Source: Candidatus Omnitrophota bacterium (GTDB taxonomy: Bacteria; Omnitrophota; Gorgyraeia; Gygaellales; Profunditerraquicolaceae). Taken from it: DNA of 13,105 bases. How positions within the stretch are numbered: the stretch's first letter is position 1; each line of letters starts with the position of its first letter. Both the position numbers and the translations under genes were made by a program. The stretch is from contig JAGUYA010000061.1 of the NCBI GenBank assembly GCA_020061545.1, positions 1 to 13,105 on the forward strand. The letters run 5' to 3'. The notes under the pieces are model-generated. The model saw nothing but the letters and a program-made list of their open reading frames with translations, searched no databases and was not told the DNA's origin. Positions 1 to 6,733 of the stretch are shown one piece after another.

Positions 1-1491
1 GCTTTCGTCAGTCATACCGCTGATACGCTCATCACGTTCATCAAATACCTTCTTTGCTTTAGGTAATAATTTTTCTACATCGGTAAGTTTGGTATAAATT
101 TTAACTTGCACTTTATCTACAATGGCACTGTATTCCTGATGCAACATAGCATGTAAAATAATACCAATATGTTTAAGCCGGAAACCTTTATTAAAAGCAT
201 CGTTGGAGATTCTTATCCAGTTCATATCCCGCTGACCGATATGCATCAGGCCCATAGCATAATTAATGAAGCGATGAATCTGGCGTTCCAGGATAGGTTC
301 AAAATCCTTCTGCATTTTGCGGCCATACACTTCTACAATAATCGCCAAAGGTAAAGATTTATTGCCTTTTTCTAATCGGTCAATATCCGGGCCAATTAAT
401 TCTACTTTGCCGTCTTGGACCTCTTCTGAACTTTTAGTAGTTAAATACTCAAAGGCCGTACTTGCCTTCTGGCCAAATTCAACATATAATTGTTCCTTTC
501 TCACGCGCTCGCCTTCAAATGCTGCGGCATAAGGAACAGGTATGGGTATGGAGACAACCTTTACCTTTACTCCCCTTACCTCAATGCAACGCGACACAAT
601 CTTTTTATAATCTAGTTCTTTTACTAATGCTTCGTAAGTAGTAATGCCTGAGGGTGTTATCTCTGGAATATCCGTATCCGCAATTATAGGAAAACCCATA
701 TTGATTGCGCCCGCGCCCGTTGCGTATTTTATATCGTCAAGCTCACCTAAAACTAAGCCAAAGGCAAACACGCGCTCTTTAGTATATAAAAGACAATTCT
801 TGGCCTGTCCGGGCTTGATTCCGCCAAAGGTCAATGCCGAGCGGATTGCCCAATTCAAGGGATATATCCCCGAGATAGTATCGCGGCCATAAGGAACAAT
901 ATAATTATCCCAACCCATCTGCACATTTTCCTCTATTAACTGGTCAATAATGGAACGGCCGTTAACTTGCGAGCCGACAAAGATTAGGATATTTCTCTGT
1001 TGTAATTCCCGCACAATATTTACTGCGGTTTTATTATCCGGTGCAGCCCCTAATATTGCGGCAAATCCCGGCATACGGCCATCCACCAGCTGTATTCCTA
1101 ACGAACGCATAATCGTATCCGTAAAAAATCCATTGCAATCCTTTTGTGGCTCCTCACCATAAAGATAACGTAGTGCTACGATTATTTCTTCACAGAATAA
1201 TGCCGACATCCCTGCGTTTAAGGCATCGCCTAAATAAGGAAGCCAGACCTTTTCTGAAGGAACCCGGGGTAATAGAGATTTTGCATGTTCTAAAATGGGT
1301 AGTGCATCCTTTAGGGTCTCTAACCTAGCGCCCAAAAGGGCATTAGCCAAAGGTAGATAAAATGCAGTCTCGGGAAAACCGATTTTTTGATTGGGGCCTT
1401 TTTCTTTAATGGCTTTATCTAAAAAACTCGCTGCCTGTTTAAAGATATCATGGCTGCCCCTTATAACTGACGTTGCTACAATCTTAGACAT
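1..1491 (-). CDS. acsB: Acetyl-CoA synthase (CODH/ACS alpha subunit), 3' part beyond the window
   Basis: Joins a methyl group from the corrinoid protein, CO from CO dehydrogenase and CoA to form acetyl-CoA. The frame is open without a stop from ATG 1491 to the window edge (497 codons; the family has about 730). I read it codon by codon and found no frameshift. Matches to the Moorella enzyme include the FINYxxGLxHxGQRxxNWxRxSxDAxxKGF block (near residues 405-435), VDRVQV-like VDKVQVKIYT, and a final ERDERISGMTDES that parallels the Moorella segment just before its first A-cluster cysteine. The Ni-Fe-S A-cluster ligands therefore lie a few codons outside the window and cannot be checked. The N-terminal domain is present, so this is the long bacterial form rather than the short archaeal one. 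The start overlaps the upstream oxidoreductase by 8 bp and has an AAGGAG site 7 nt upstream (1499-1504). Identity is very secure. Confidence 0.95.
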   Translation of the reverse strand, partial: MSKIVATSVIRGSHDIFKQAASFLDKAIKEKGPNQKIGFPETAFYLPLANALLGARLETLKDALPILEHAKSLLPRVPSEKVWLPYLGDALNAGMSALFCEEIIVALRYLYGEEPQKDCNGFFTDTIMRSLGIQLVDGRMPGFAAILGAAPDNKTAVNIVRELQQRNILIFVGSQVNGRSIIDQLIEENVQMGWDNYIVPYGRDTISGIYPLNWAIRSALTFGGIKPGQAKNCLLYTKERVFAFGLVLGELDDIKYATGAGAINMGFPIIADTDIPEITPSGITTYEALVKELDYKKIVSRCIEVRGVKVKVVSIPIPVPYAAAFEGERVRKEQLYVEFGQKASTAFEYLTTKSSEEVQDGKVELIGPDIDRLEKGNKSLPLAIIVEVYGRKMQKDFEPILERQIHRFINYAMGLMHIGQRDMNWIRISNDAFNKGFRLKHIGIILHAMLHQEYSAIVDKVQVKIYTKLTDVEKLLPKAKKVFDERDERISGMTDES

Positions 1492-2749
1492 ATACCTGCT
1501 CCTTATCTTTGACTAAATCCATAATATCCGGATAACCAAAATTTTCTTGCAGTAACCTATCCTTAAAAGAGGATACCTCTATTCTTTCTCTAATTAACCT
1601 TAAAAAGATGCCGCTATTTTTGATATCACCCACAAATATCGCGCCGACAATAAAGTTATCCTTGAAGATTATTTTTTTATAAATGTTTGCCTTTATATCG
1701 CAGAGTTTTAGTTCGGTAAAATTGGTATCTCCTTCTTTTACCTTATATATCCCTAAAGATACTACCGGAAGACCGAAAAACTCTATAGAATTCATGCCTA
1801 AAGAGCCTATATAATTAAGATTATCGCCTGACATATTTGCACCCGCGATTTTTCCCTGCTCAACCGCCACTGGCCAGAGGGCATTCACCGAATGCTCACC
1901 CCTTGTGACATCAAAACTCTCACAGACATCGCCAGCAGTATAAATATTAGGGATATTGGTCTGCATTAGATTATTAGCGAGTATACCTTCGTTAAACTTT
2001 ATCTCTGTTTCCTTGATTAAGTCTATATTTGGAGATACGCCCTTACCTACAATCACTAATGAAGATTCAAACGCTTTATCTGAATCAAGTTTGATTGCTT
2101 TGATATCGCCATTGCCAATAATCTCTGTTACATCCTGACCTAAAATAATTTCAATCCCATTTTCTTCTAATCTTTTCTGTACAAAACCCGCAGCTTGAAA
2201 ATCCAGCATCTGCGACAACACCTGCCTGGACTTAATGATGACTTTTACTTCTACATTTCTCTTCTTTAAACCATATGCTGCCTTCAGTCCAATCAGGCCA
2301 CCGCCTAAAACGCAAGCAGTCTTTGTCACCGGCAACAACCCAGCAATGCCTTTCGTGTCTTTTAAGGTGCGAAAACCAAATACGCCTCTTTTTTTAATAC
2401 CTTTAGTTTCGGGAAATTTAGGTGAGGCACCTGTAGCTATAAGTAAAGCGTCATAACTAAATTGGCTTTTATCTTCACAGATAACCCGATTCCTTTTAGA
2501 ATCAACCCGGATGACTTTTTTATTTAATAAGAGCTCAATATTATTTTCTTTATAAAAACTCTCCGGCCGATATAAAATTTTTTCTTCTTTAACCTCGCCA
2601 GCTAAATAATAGGAAATAAGACAGCGGCAATAAGCAAGATAATCCTCATCAGAAAAAACCAGGATTTTTGCAGTTTTGTCTCTCTGTCTTATGGCCTCAA
2701 CCGCACTGATACCAGCTGCAGAATTACCTATAATTATATATTGTTTCAT
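1484..2749 (-). CDS. FAD-dependent NAD(P) oxidoreductase associated with CO dehydrogenase
   Basis: A 421-residue pyridine-nucleotide-disulfide oxidoreductase-type flavoprotein, probably cytosolic. Visible motifs are an N-terminal FAD dinucleotide fold (IIIGNSAAG, residues 5-13), ATGASP (105-110), a second NAD(P) fold GGGLIG (149-154) and the second FAD contact YTAGD (270-274). A C-terminal domain of about 110 residues follows. The family includes NADH:rubredoxin and nitrite-reductase-like reductases. In several CO-oxidising bacteria a protein of this kind (often called FNOR) is encoded next to cooS and a CooF-like ferredoxin. Here it sits directly after such a ferredoxin and overlaps acsB by 8 bp, so I infer that it passes electrons between the ferredoxin and NAD(P)+. 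A YCRC pair (Cys41, Cys43) lies in the FAD domain. The ATG falls inside a palindromic repeat, with only an AGG abutting the start codon. The exact electron acceptor is unknown. Confidence 0.85.
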   Translation of the reverse strand: MKQYIIIGNSAAGISAVEAIRQRDKTAKILVFSDEDYLAYCRCLISYYLAGEVKEEKILYRPESFYKENNIELLLNKKVIRVDSKRNRVICEDKSQFSYDALLIATGASPKFPETKGIKKRGVFGFRTLKDTKGIAGLLPVTKTACVLGGGLIGLKAAYGLKKRNVEVKVIIKSRQVLSQMLDFQAAGFVQKRLEENGIEIILGQDVTEIIGNGDIKAIKLDSDKAFESSLVIVGKGVSPNIDLIKETEIKFNEGILANNLMQTNIPNIYTAGDVCESFDVTRGEHSVNALWPVAVEQGKIAGANMSGDNLNYIGSLGMNSIEFFGLPVVSLGIYKVKEGDTNFTELKLCDIKANIYKKIIFKDNFIVGAIFVGDIKNSGIFLRLIRERIEVSSFKDRLLQENFGYPDIMDLVKDKEQVYV

Positions 2750-2803
2750 CCTTCGACTCCCTTCGGTCGCTCAGGATGACCCTCAAGCGTAGTCGAATGG
2801 GTC
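2747..2803. repeat. Double-hairpin palindromic repeat between ferredoxin and oxidoreductase genes
   Basis: Two adjacent hairpins fill the whole gap. The first has CATCCT (2747-2752) pairing with AGGATG (2773-2778), with an inner CGAC/GTCG stem. The second has GACCC (2778-2782) pairing with GGGTC (2799-2803). Both loops share a TTCGACT-type core in opposite orientation, so the two look like inverted copies of one unit. The element contributes the ATG of the downstream oxidoreductase and two of the three bases of the ferredoxin stop codon. Sequences of this kind are familiar as dispersed repeats in many environmental bacterial genomes. That this one is dispersed here is inference. Confidence 0.75.
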
Positions 2804-3251
2804 ATTTTTCTACAACCACTTCCTCCTGCCAGATAATTGCGCCTGTGGGACAAGCTTTGACACAACTCGGTTCATCTTTATCTTTACACTTATCACAGCG
2901 TAAAGGTATTTTTGTCTTTATATTCGGTCTAATCGCAGCATAAGGACAGACCATTACACACATCCAACAACCCACACAACGGCTTTCATCATGTAAAACC
3001 ATGCCTTTTTCTTTATCAAAAACCAAAGCGGCAGCCATACAGGCCTCTACGCATTTAGGGTCTTTGCAATGCCGGCAAGAAACCGGATAGTTCTTATCTT
3101 TAGAAGAGATTACCTTTTTTCTGGGTAAAGATAAGATTTCCTCTTTTAGCGCCTTAAATAACTCACCCGTAAGAGAATGCGCCAATGCACAAGCAATCTC
3201 GCAGGATTTACAACCCAAGCATTTCTTAACGTCATAATATAGCTGCTTCAT
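2802..3251 (-). CDS. Four-cluster ferredoxin, CooF/HycB-like electron-transfer subunit
   Basis: A 149-residue iron-sulfur protein with 16 cysteines in four groups: 11/14/17/21, 59/62/67/71, 92/95/98/102 and 119/122/130/134. This pattern predicts four [4Fe-4S] clusters, as in the CooF, HydN and HycB family of polyferredoxins that serve CO dehydrogenases, hydrogenases and formate dehydrogenases. The last two groups carry the usual CP ending (VCPYAAI, ACPTGAI). There is no signal peptide or Tat motif, so it is probably cytosolic. It lies between cooS and a FAD/NAD(P) oxidoreductase, so I infer it carries electrons from CooS to that flavoprotein. It could instead serve another redox partner such as MetF. 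ATG 3251 follows a heptamer-rich repeat element and has no convincing Shine-Dalgarno site. The family assignment is firm; the symbol cooF is not certain, so I leave it blank. Confidence 0.9.
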   Translation of the reverse strand: MKQLYYDVKKCLGCKSCEIACALAHSLTGELFKALKEEILSLPRKKVISSKDKNYPVSCRHCKDPKCVEACMAAALVFDKEKGMVLHDESRCVGCWMCVMVCPYAAIRPNIKTKIPLRCDKCKDKDEPSCVKACPTGAIIWQEEVVVEK

Positions 3252-3258
3252 CTGTTAA

Positions 3259-3412
3259 ATCCCAAATTCCAAGCACCCTGCCTGACGGCAGGCAGGCAAA
3301 TTACAAACAATATACAATTACCAAAATTACAATGTCCAAAACCAACATGTTTTGGACATTCAGTCATTGGGTATTGGAATTTATTTGGGATTTGGAATTT
3401 GTAATTTGGAAT
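3259..3412. repeat. Composite palindromic element built from 7-bp units
   Basis: Fills almost all of the 162-bp gap between cooS and the ferredoxin gene. The centre is a perfect 12-bp hairpin, AATGTCCAAAAC (3331-3342) with GTTTTGGACATT (3349-3360) and a 6-nt loop. The left flank has ATCCCAA and ATTCCAA (3259-3272). The right flank has their complements as a degenerate heptamer array, TTGGGTA and TTGGAAT (3367-3380), then TTGGGAT, TTGGAAT, TTGTAAT, TTGGAAT (3385-3412). A separate small GC-rich hairpin, CCTGCC/GGCAGG, is at 3277-3292. No T-run follows the central hairpin, so I do not call it a terminator. Confidence 0.75.
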
Positions 3413-3413
3413 T

Positions 3414-5321
3414 TTAATCATACATTCTCGGTTTTAGATTCAGGGCCTTGCGCTTCTTATCAATATGTTCGATCATCAGTTGCGCCATTTTGAGAGGGTC
3501 GTCACAAAATTCAAAGCGACCGCCAACAATATCTGCTAAATCTTTAGTTAAATAATCTGTAAGGTTTTTACTTCCCAAGGTAGCAAAGGGGCTGGCGCCA
3601 AAAATAGTATAAACACCTGAGGCGACAAAATAAAATCCGATAGTAATGGCTTTCTCCGACATCCATTCTGGCGCACAACCTGCTGCGGGTATATCTGATA
3701 AATCTTCACCCAGCCCACCTTCCTCTATAATATGTGATGCTGCAGTTAAGATACGTGAATTATCTACACAGGAACCCAAGTGTAAAACCGGCGGAATGCC
3801 TACAGCTTCGCATATTTCCTGTAAACCTTTGCCTGCATAAATTTTAGCTGCCTCTGGAATTAACAGCCCTTGTTTCGCGCAGGCAATGGCAGAACAACCT
3901 GTCTGTAAGACTAAAATATCATTCTTAATGAGTTCTTTTACCAGCATAGTATGAAAATAATCGTGTCTTTGCTTGGGATTATTGCAGCCCACTACTCCGG
4001 CTAAACCACGTAGCCGACCAGAAATAATCGCCTCATTCAAAGGTTTATAAGTTGAGCGGTATCTACCGCCTAAGATCTGAAAAACAATCTCTTTAGTAAA
4101 ACCCGCAACCAAATCCATTTCTTGTTTAGGTATATTTACCCGCTCTTTATTTCTATTAGAGAAATTTTCAATACCTAATTTTATAATTTGCTTAGCCACT
4201 TCATAAGCCTTCTTCGGTTCGAATTCAATATGGGTAACTCCCGGAAAACGCGCCTTAGGATTGGTGGTAATAAGTTTGGTATGAAAACAACTGGCTACTT
4301 CTTGTAATGCCGGCATAATACACTGTACATCCACCATCATTACTTCCACGCTACCTGTAATAATGGCTAATTCCTGCTGTAAAAAATTTCCTGCTACGGC
4401 AATACCATGCCGCATCAAAACTTCATTAGCAGTACAACATATTCCAGCTAAATTTATTCCCTCAGCACCTACTTTTTTGGCTAATTTTACTAACTCCAGG
4501 TCTTGACTGGCTTTCACTGCCATTTCCGATAAAATGGGCTCATGTCCATGCACCACAATATTTACGTAATTTTCCTTTAATACGCCTAAGTTAACTTTAC
4601 CTCTTATGGGCACAGGGCCACCTAAAATAATATCCTGCACATCAGTAGCGATCATAGAACCGCCCCAGCCATCAGAAAGAGCGCAGCGCATCCCTGTAGT
4701 AATAATATTTTTATAGTCATTATCTACACCCATGGTCGTGGTGTGTAATAATTCTACTACCTCTCTATCTATGCCACGGGGTGTAACACCCAATTTCTTC
4801 CAAATTGCCTGCCGTTCCTTTGGTGCCCGTTTACAAAATACCAGTTCTCCTTCCTGTTTACCGAATTCGTCAAGGAGCTTCTTAGATAGCTCCTTGACGA
4901 ATTGTTCTTTTGTCTTGTTAGCATCAATCCCAAATTCCTGTGCTAGGGTTTTGAGTTTTTCCATATCTAAAATTTCATAATCATGCGCGTGGCCTTCGGA
5001 TAACAGCTGTAAAGTATACGCTACATCCCGGCCGTGGTCAGAATGCGCTGAGGCACCTACAGCAATTTTACGGGCTAAATTTCTGGCGGCAATGGTATCT
5101 GCATTTGCACCGCAGACACCGACTTGTGCGCCTTCGCCAAAAGGGTCAATCCTACAAGGACCCATATCACAAACAGTACAACACAAACCCAATTGCCCAA
5201 ATCCGCACTGCGGCTCTTGTAATTCTAATCTATCCCAAGCGGTCTTTATATTCTCATCTTGGGCTTTCTTTAAAACTTCTTGTGTGGCTAAATCTATAGA
5301 TTTTTGCTCCAATTTATCCAT
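3414..5321 (-). CDS. cooS: Anaerobic Ni-Fe carbon monoxide dehydrogenase catalytic subunit
   Basis: Interconverts CO and CO2. Next to acsB it should act as the CODH (acsA role) that feeds CO to acetyl-CoA synthase. The 635 residues are full length. All ligand positions known from Carboxydothermus CODH-II are recognisable: D-cluster C39 and C47; B-cluster C48, C51, C56 and C70; C-cluster H260, C295, C334, C446, C476 and C518; plus the catalytic His in HSDHGR (about residue 93) and Lys557 in SEKA. Nothing needed for catalysis appears to be missing. It lies 60 bp downstream of metF, a gap occupied by a heptamer array. A ferredoxin gene follows after another repeat-filled gap. The ribosome binding site before ATG 5321 is weak (AAGAGA). 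A perfect 16-bp inverted repeat lies inside the coding sequence near residues 140-153. No cooC maturation gene is visible in the window. Confidence 0.97.
   Translation of the reverse strand: MDKLEQKSIDLATQEVLKKAQDENIKTAWDRLELQEPQCGFGQLGLCCTVCDMGPCRIDPFGEGAQVGVCGANADTIAARNLARKIAVGASAHSDHGRDVAYTLQLLSEGHAHDYEILDMEKLKTLAQEFGIDANKTKEQFVKELSKKLLDEFGKQEGELVFCKRAPKERQAIWKKLGVTPRGIDREVVELLHTTTMGVDNDYKNIITTGMRCALSDGWGGSMIATDVQDIILGGPVPIRGKVNLGVLKENYVNIVVHGHEPILSEMAVKASQDLELVKLAKKVGAEGINLAGICCTANEVLMRHGIAVAGNFLQQELAIITGSVEVMMVDVQCIMPALQEVASCFHTKLITTNPKARFPGVTHIEFEPKKAYEVAKQIIKLGIENFSNRNKERVNIPKQEMDLVAGFTKEIVFQILGGRYRSTYKPLNEAIISGRLRGLAGVVGCNNPKQRHDYFHTMLVKELIKNDILVLQTGCSAIACAKQGLLIPEAAKIYAGKGLQEICEAVGIPPVLHLGSCVDNSRILTAASHIIEEGGLGEDLSDIPAAGCAPEWMSEKAITIGFYFVASGVYTIFGASPFATLGSKNLTDYLTKDLADIVGGRFEFCDDPLKMAQLMIEHIDKKRKALNLKPRMYD
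4864..4903. repeat. Perfect 16-bp inverted repeat inside cooS
   Basis: AATTCGTCAAGGAGCT (4864-4879) is followed by an 8-nt loop and its exact reverse complement (4888-4903). It encodes the stretch around QFVKELSKKLLDEFG without a visible insertion relative to the CODH family. In the mRNA it would form a very stable hairpin, with SD-like AAGGAG inside the stem. Confidence 0.85.
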
Positions 5322-5343
5322 TTCATTTCTCTTATTTTAACTT

Positions 5344-5378
5344 AGACCTAACACCAAAAACCTAATACCTAAGACCTA
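5344..5378. repeat. Five-unit degenerate heptamer tandem array between metF and cooS
   Basis: Five 7-bp units fit exactly into 35 bp. On the plus strand they are AGACCTA, ACACCAA, AAACCTA, ATACCTA and AGACCTA. On the transcribed strand the consensus is TAGGTNT. The array takes up most of the 60-bp gap upstream of cooS. Confidence 0.8.
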
Positions 5379-5381
5379 TTT

Positions 5382-6251
5382 TTATAATCCTGCTGCATCT
5401 AATACTAAGGGAACTTTTTTATCCCAGCCAATGGGCATAATATGTATGCCCTGACACATGGGTTTTAATTCTTTTATTAATCTGGCAGCAATCTCAACAG
5501 ACTTTGCAACCTTATCTTTTGCTTCTTCCATCTCTTTAATCAAATTATCTGACACAGATACGCCTGCCACATTTTTATTCATATATCTGGCCATTCCTGC
5601 AGATTTTAATAAAACAGTACCCGCCAATATCGTAGTCTTAAGATGTTTTATCTTACTTAAAAAGTTCTCAAAGACCTTTATATCGTAGACTGCCTGGGTT
5701 TGAAAGAATTCAGCTCCGACTTCTATCTTTTTCTCCATCTTAATAATCGCAGGCTCCAATGGATCTGCTCCTGGATTGACTACTGCACCTACACATAATT
5801 TTGGTGGACTACCTTCTAATTTATTACCATTCATATCAAAACCTTCTTGAAGTTTTTTTACCACGCCTAAAAGTTGCACCGAATCTAAATCAAACACAGG
5901 TTTGGCTTCCGGATGGTCTCCTAAAGTAGTATGGTCTCCGGTTAAAATAAGTAAATTTTCTATACCAAATGCTGCTGCAGATAAAATATCGGATTGTAAT
6001 GCCAGGCGATTTCTGTCGCGGCAGGTTAGCTGAAATATCGGCTCAAACCCTTTTTGCTTTAATAATGCGCAAACTGCCAAAGAACCCAAACGCATTACCG
6101 AACTCTGTAAATCCGTAACATTTATTCCATCAACCCTACCACGGATAAGCTCAGCGTCTTCTAAGATTATTTTAGTCTCAATGCCTTTAGGCGGCCCAAT
6201 CTCAGAGGTTACCAAAAACTTCCCTGCCCGTATTTTTTCTTTGAAAGTCAT
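5382..6251 (-). CDS. metF: 5,10-methylenetetrahydrofolate reductase
   Basis: Reduces methylene-THF to methyl-THF, the last step of the methyl branch before transfer to the corrinoid protein. The 289 residues match the single-domain bacterial MTHFR TIM barrel. Visible features are the N-terminal VTSEIGPPKG with the catalytic Glu (residue 17), FQLTCRDRNR, the flavin-contact LTGDH, and GAEFFQTQAVYD. In many acetogens metF is followed by metV, which encodes a zinc/Fe-S partner subunit. No metV is in this window, so the enzyme may work with another electron donor, such as the nearby ferredoxin, or metV may lie elsewhere. ATG 6251 comes 12 bp after the end of inverted-repeat element A, and no clear Shine-Dalgarno site precedes it. 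In acetogens this reductase can use a ferredoxin- or NADH-linked donor; which one applies here cannot be read from the sequence. Confidence 0.93.
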   Translation of the reverse strand: MTFKEKIRAGKFLVTSEIGPPKGIETKIILEDAELIRGRVDGINVTDLQSSVMRLGSLAVCALLKQKGFEPIFQLTCRDRNRLALQSDILSAAAFGIENLLILTGDHTTLGDHPEAKPVFDLDSVQLLGVVKKLQEGFDMNGNKLEGSPPKLCVGAVVNPGADPLEPAIIKMEKKIEVGAEFFQTQAVYDIKVFENFLSKIKHLKTTILAGTVLLKSAGMARYMNKNVAGVSVSDNLIKEMEEAKDKVAKSVEIAARLIKELKPMCQGIHIMPIGWDKKVPLVLDAAGL

Positions 6252-6263
6252 ATTATCTTTACT

Positions 6264-6437
6264 TTAGGGGGTCCTGTCTTGTCTGTGCTTTCGCGGGGAC
6301 GCTCATTTTGCCCCAGCGAGGCAAAATTTCGCTCGCCTGCGGACCCTCGCTCTCACCAACTTCGTTTTAGCAGGTGAACCGTGCCCGCTCAGGTTCCTCG
6401 GACGCCCCGCTCGAATCCAGTCCAAGCCACCCCCTAA
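6264..6437. repeat. Inverted-repeat element A, GC-rich, possible structured RNA or mobile palindrome
   Basis: A 174-bp segment is bounded by perfect 9-bp terminal inverted repeats, TTAGGGGGT (6264-6272) and ACCCCCTAA (6429-6437). The interior is clearly richer in G and C than the neighbouring genes. It holds several nested hairpins. Read on the minus strand these include CTTGGAC with GTCCGAG, GAACC with GGTTC, CCTGC with GCAGG, and ATTTTGCC with GGCAAAAT. It ends 12 bp before the metF start codon. It could be a MITE-like insertion or a folded RNA leader for metF. I recognise no known riboswitch and see no convincing target-site duplication. Confidence 0.6.
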
Positions 6438-6509
6438 TATTACAAGAGTTGTTGCATAAAATGAATCTGGCGGTTTTCGAGCGAATGGAGGTTTTAGTCA
6501 AACTTTAAA

Positions 6510-6675
6510 AATTTTATGGTTTCGCTTCAAAGCGCATGAGAAATTTTTTGGCAAATGTCGGCAAGGATTTACGAGGAGCACAGGGTGAGATACTACGATA
6601 AAGGCTCTCCGAAGCGACGAAATAAACCGTAGTAGACGGCAAAAAATTTCAGCGCGAGAACGAAACCATAAAATT
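6510..6675. repeat. Inverted-repeat element B, long imperfect palindrome
   Basis: A 166-bp segment with perfect 15-bp outer arms, AATTTTATGGTTTCG (6510-6524) and its complement (6661-6675). Further pairing continues inward: GCGC (6532-6535 with 6652-6655), GAAATTTTTTG with CAAAAAATTTC (6540-6550 with 6640-6650), and an inner ACTACG/CGTAGT stem (6592-6597 with 6628-6633). Nested pairing over this distance suggests a cruciform-forming repeat, a MITE-like element or a structured transcript. No reading frame of note is inside. Confidence 0.65.
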
Positions 6676-6707
6676 CACCCTATCGCACGGCGAAAATTTT
6701 CAGCGCG
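6636..6707. repeat. Pair of 21-nt direct repeats spaced 51 nt apart
   Basis: ACGGC, an A/T tract, then CAGCGCG occurs at 6636-6656 and again at 6687-6707 with 19 of 21 positions identical. The first copy forms part of the right arm of element B. The second lies outside it, so it may be the remnant of another copy of the element. Confidence 0.55.
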
Positions 6708-6733
6708 CCAGCAAATCCCGAAGCAAAATATCA

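Larger units (their letters stand above)
6252..6733. other. 482-bp non-coding gap between folD and metF
   Basis: This is the only stretch over 300 bp without a gene. I see no credible ORF, tRNA or rRNA. It holds two independent inverted-repeat structures, listed separately as elements A and B, plus a near-identical 21-nt direct repeat. It splits an otherwise tightly packed gene string in the middle of the folate branch. A weak promoter-like TAATAT lies on the minus strand at 6437-6442, just before the GGGGG run of element A. Its possible -35 box (TTCATT) is poor, so I do not call a promoter. Confidence 0.7.

Noticed and set aside
1..1491. The plus-strand reading frames at 169-1328 and the lack of a complete minus-strand frame could suggest non-coding DNA or a pseudogene.
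   Set aside because: The minus-strand frame is fully open and matches acetyl-CoA synthase throughout. It only lacks a stop because the window ends.
3331..3360. The perfect 12-bp hairpin as an intrinsic terminator after cooS.
   Set aside because: The stem is AT-rich, no T-run follows on either strand, and it forms the centre of a larger repeat within a co-directional gene string.
6274..6437. Resemblance of the minus strand at 6405-6437 to a tmRNA 5' end (GGGGGTG followed by CTGGATTCGA and a G run).
   Set aside because: There is no matching acceptor stem with a T-arm at the 3' end, no tag-peptide frame with stops, and 174 bp is too short. The outer stem pairs differently.
6264..6437. A folate (THF) or cobalamin riboswitch before metF.
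   Set aside because: The position would suit one, but I could not find the conserved core sequences of either class.
6437..6442. TAATAT as a -10 promoter box on the minus strand.
   Set aside because: The only -35 candidate at proper spacing is TTCATT, a poor match, and AT-rich gaps yield such boxes by chance.
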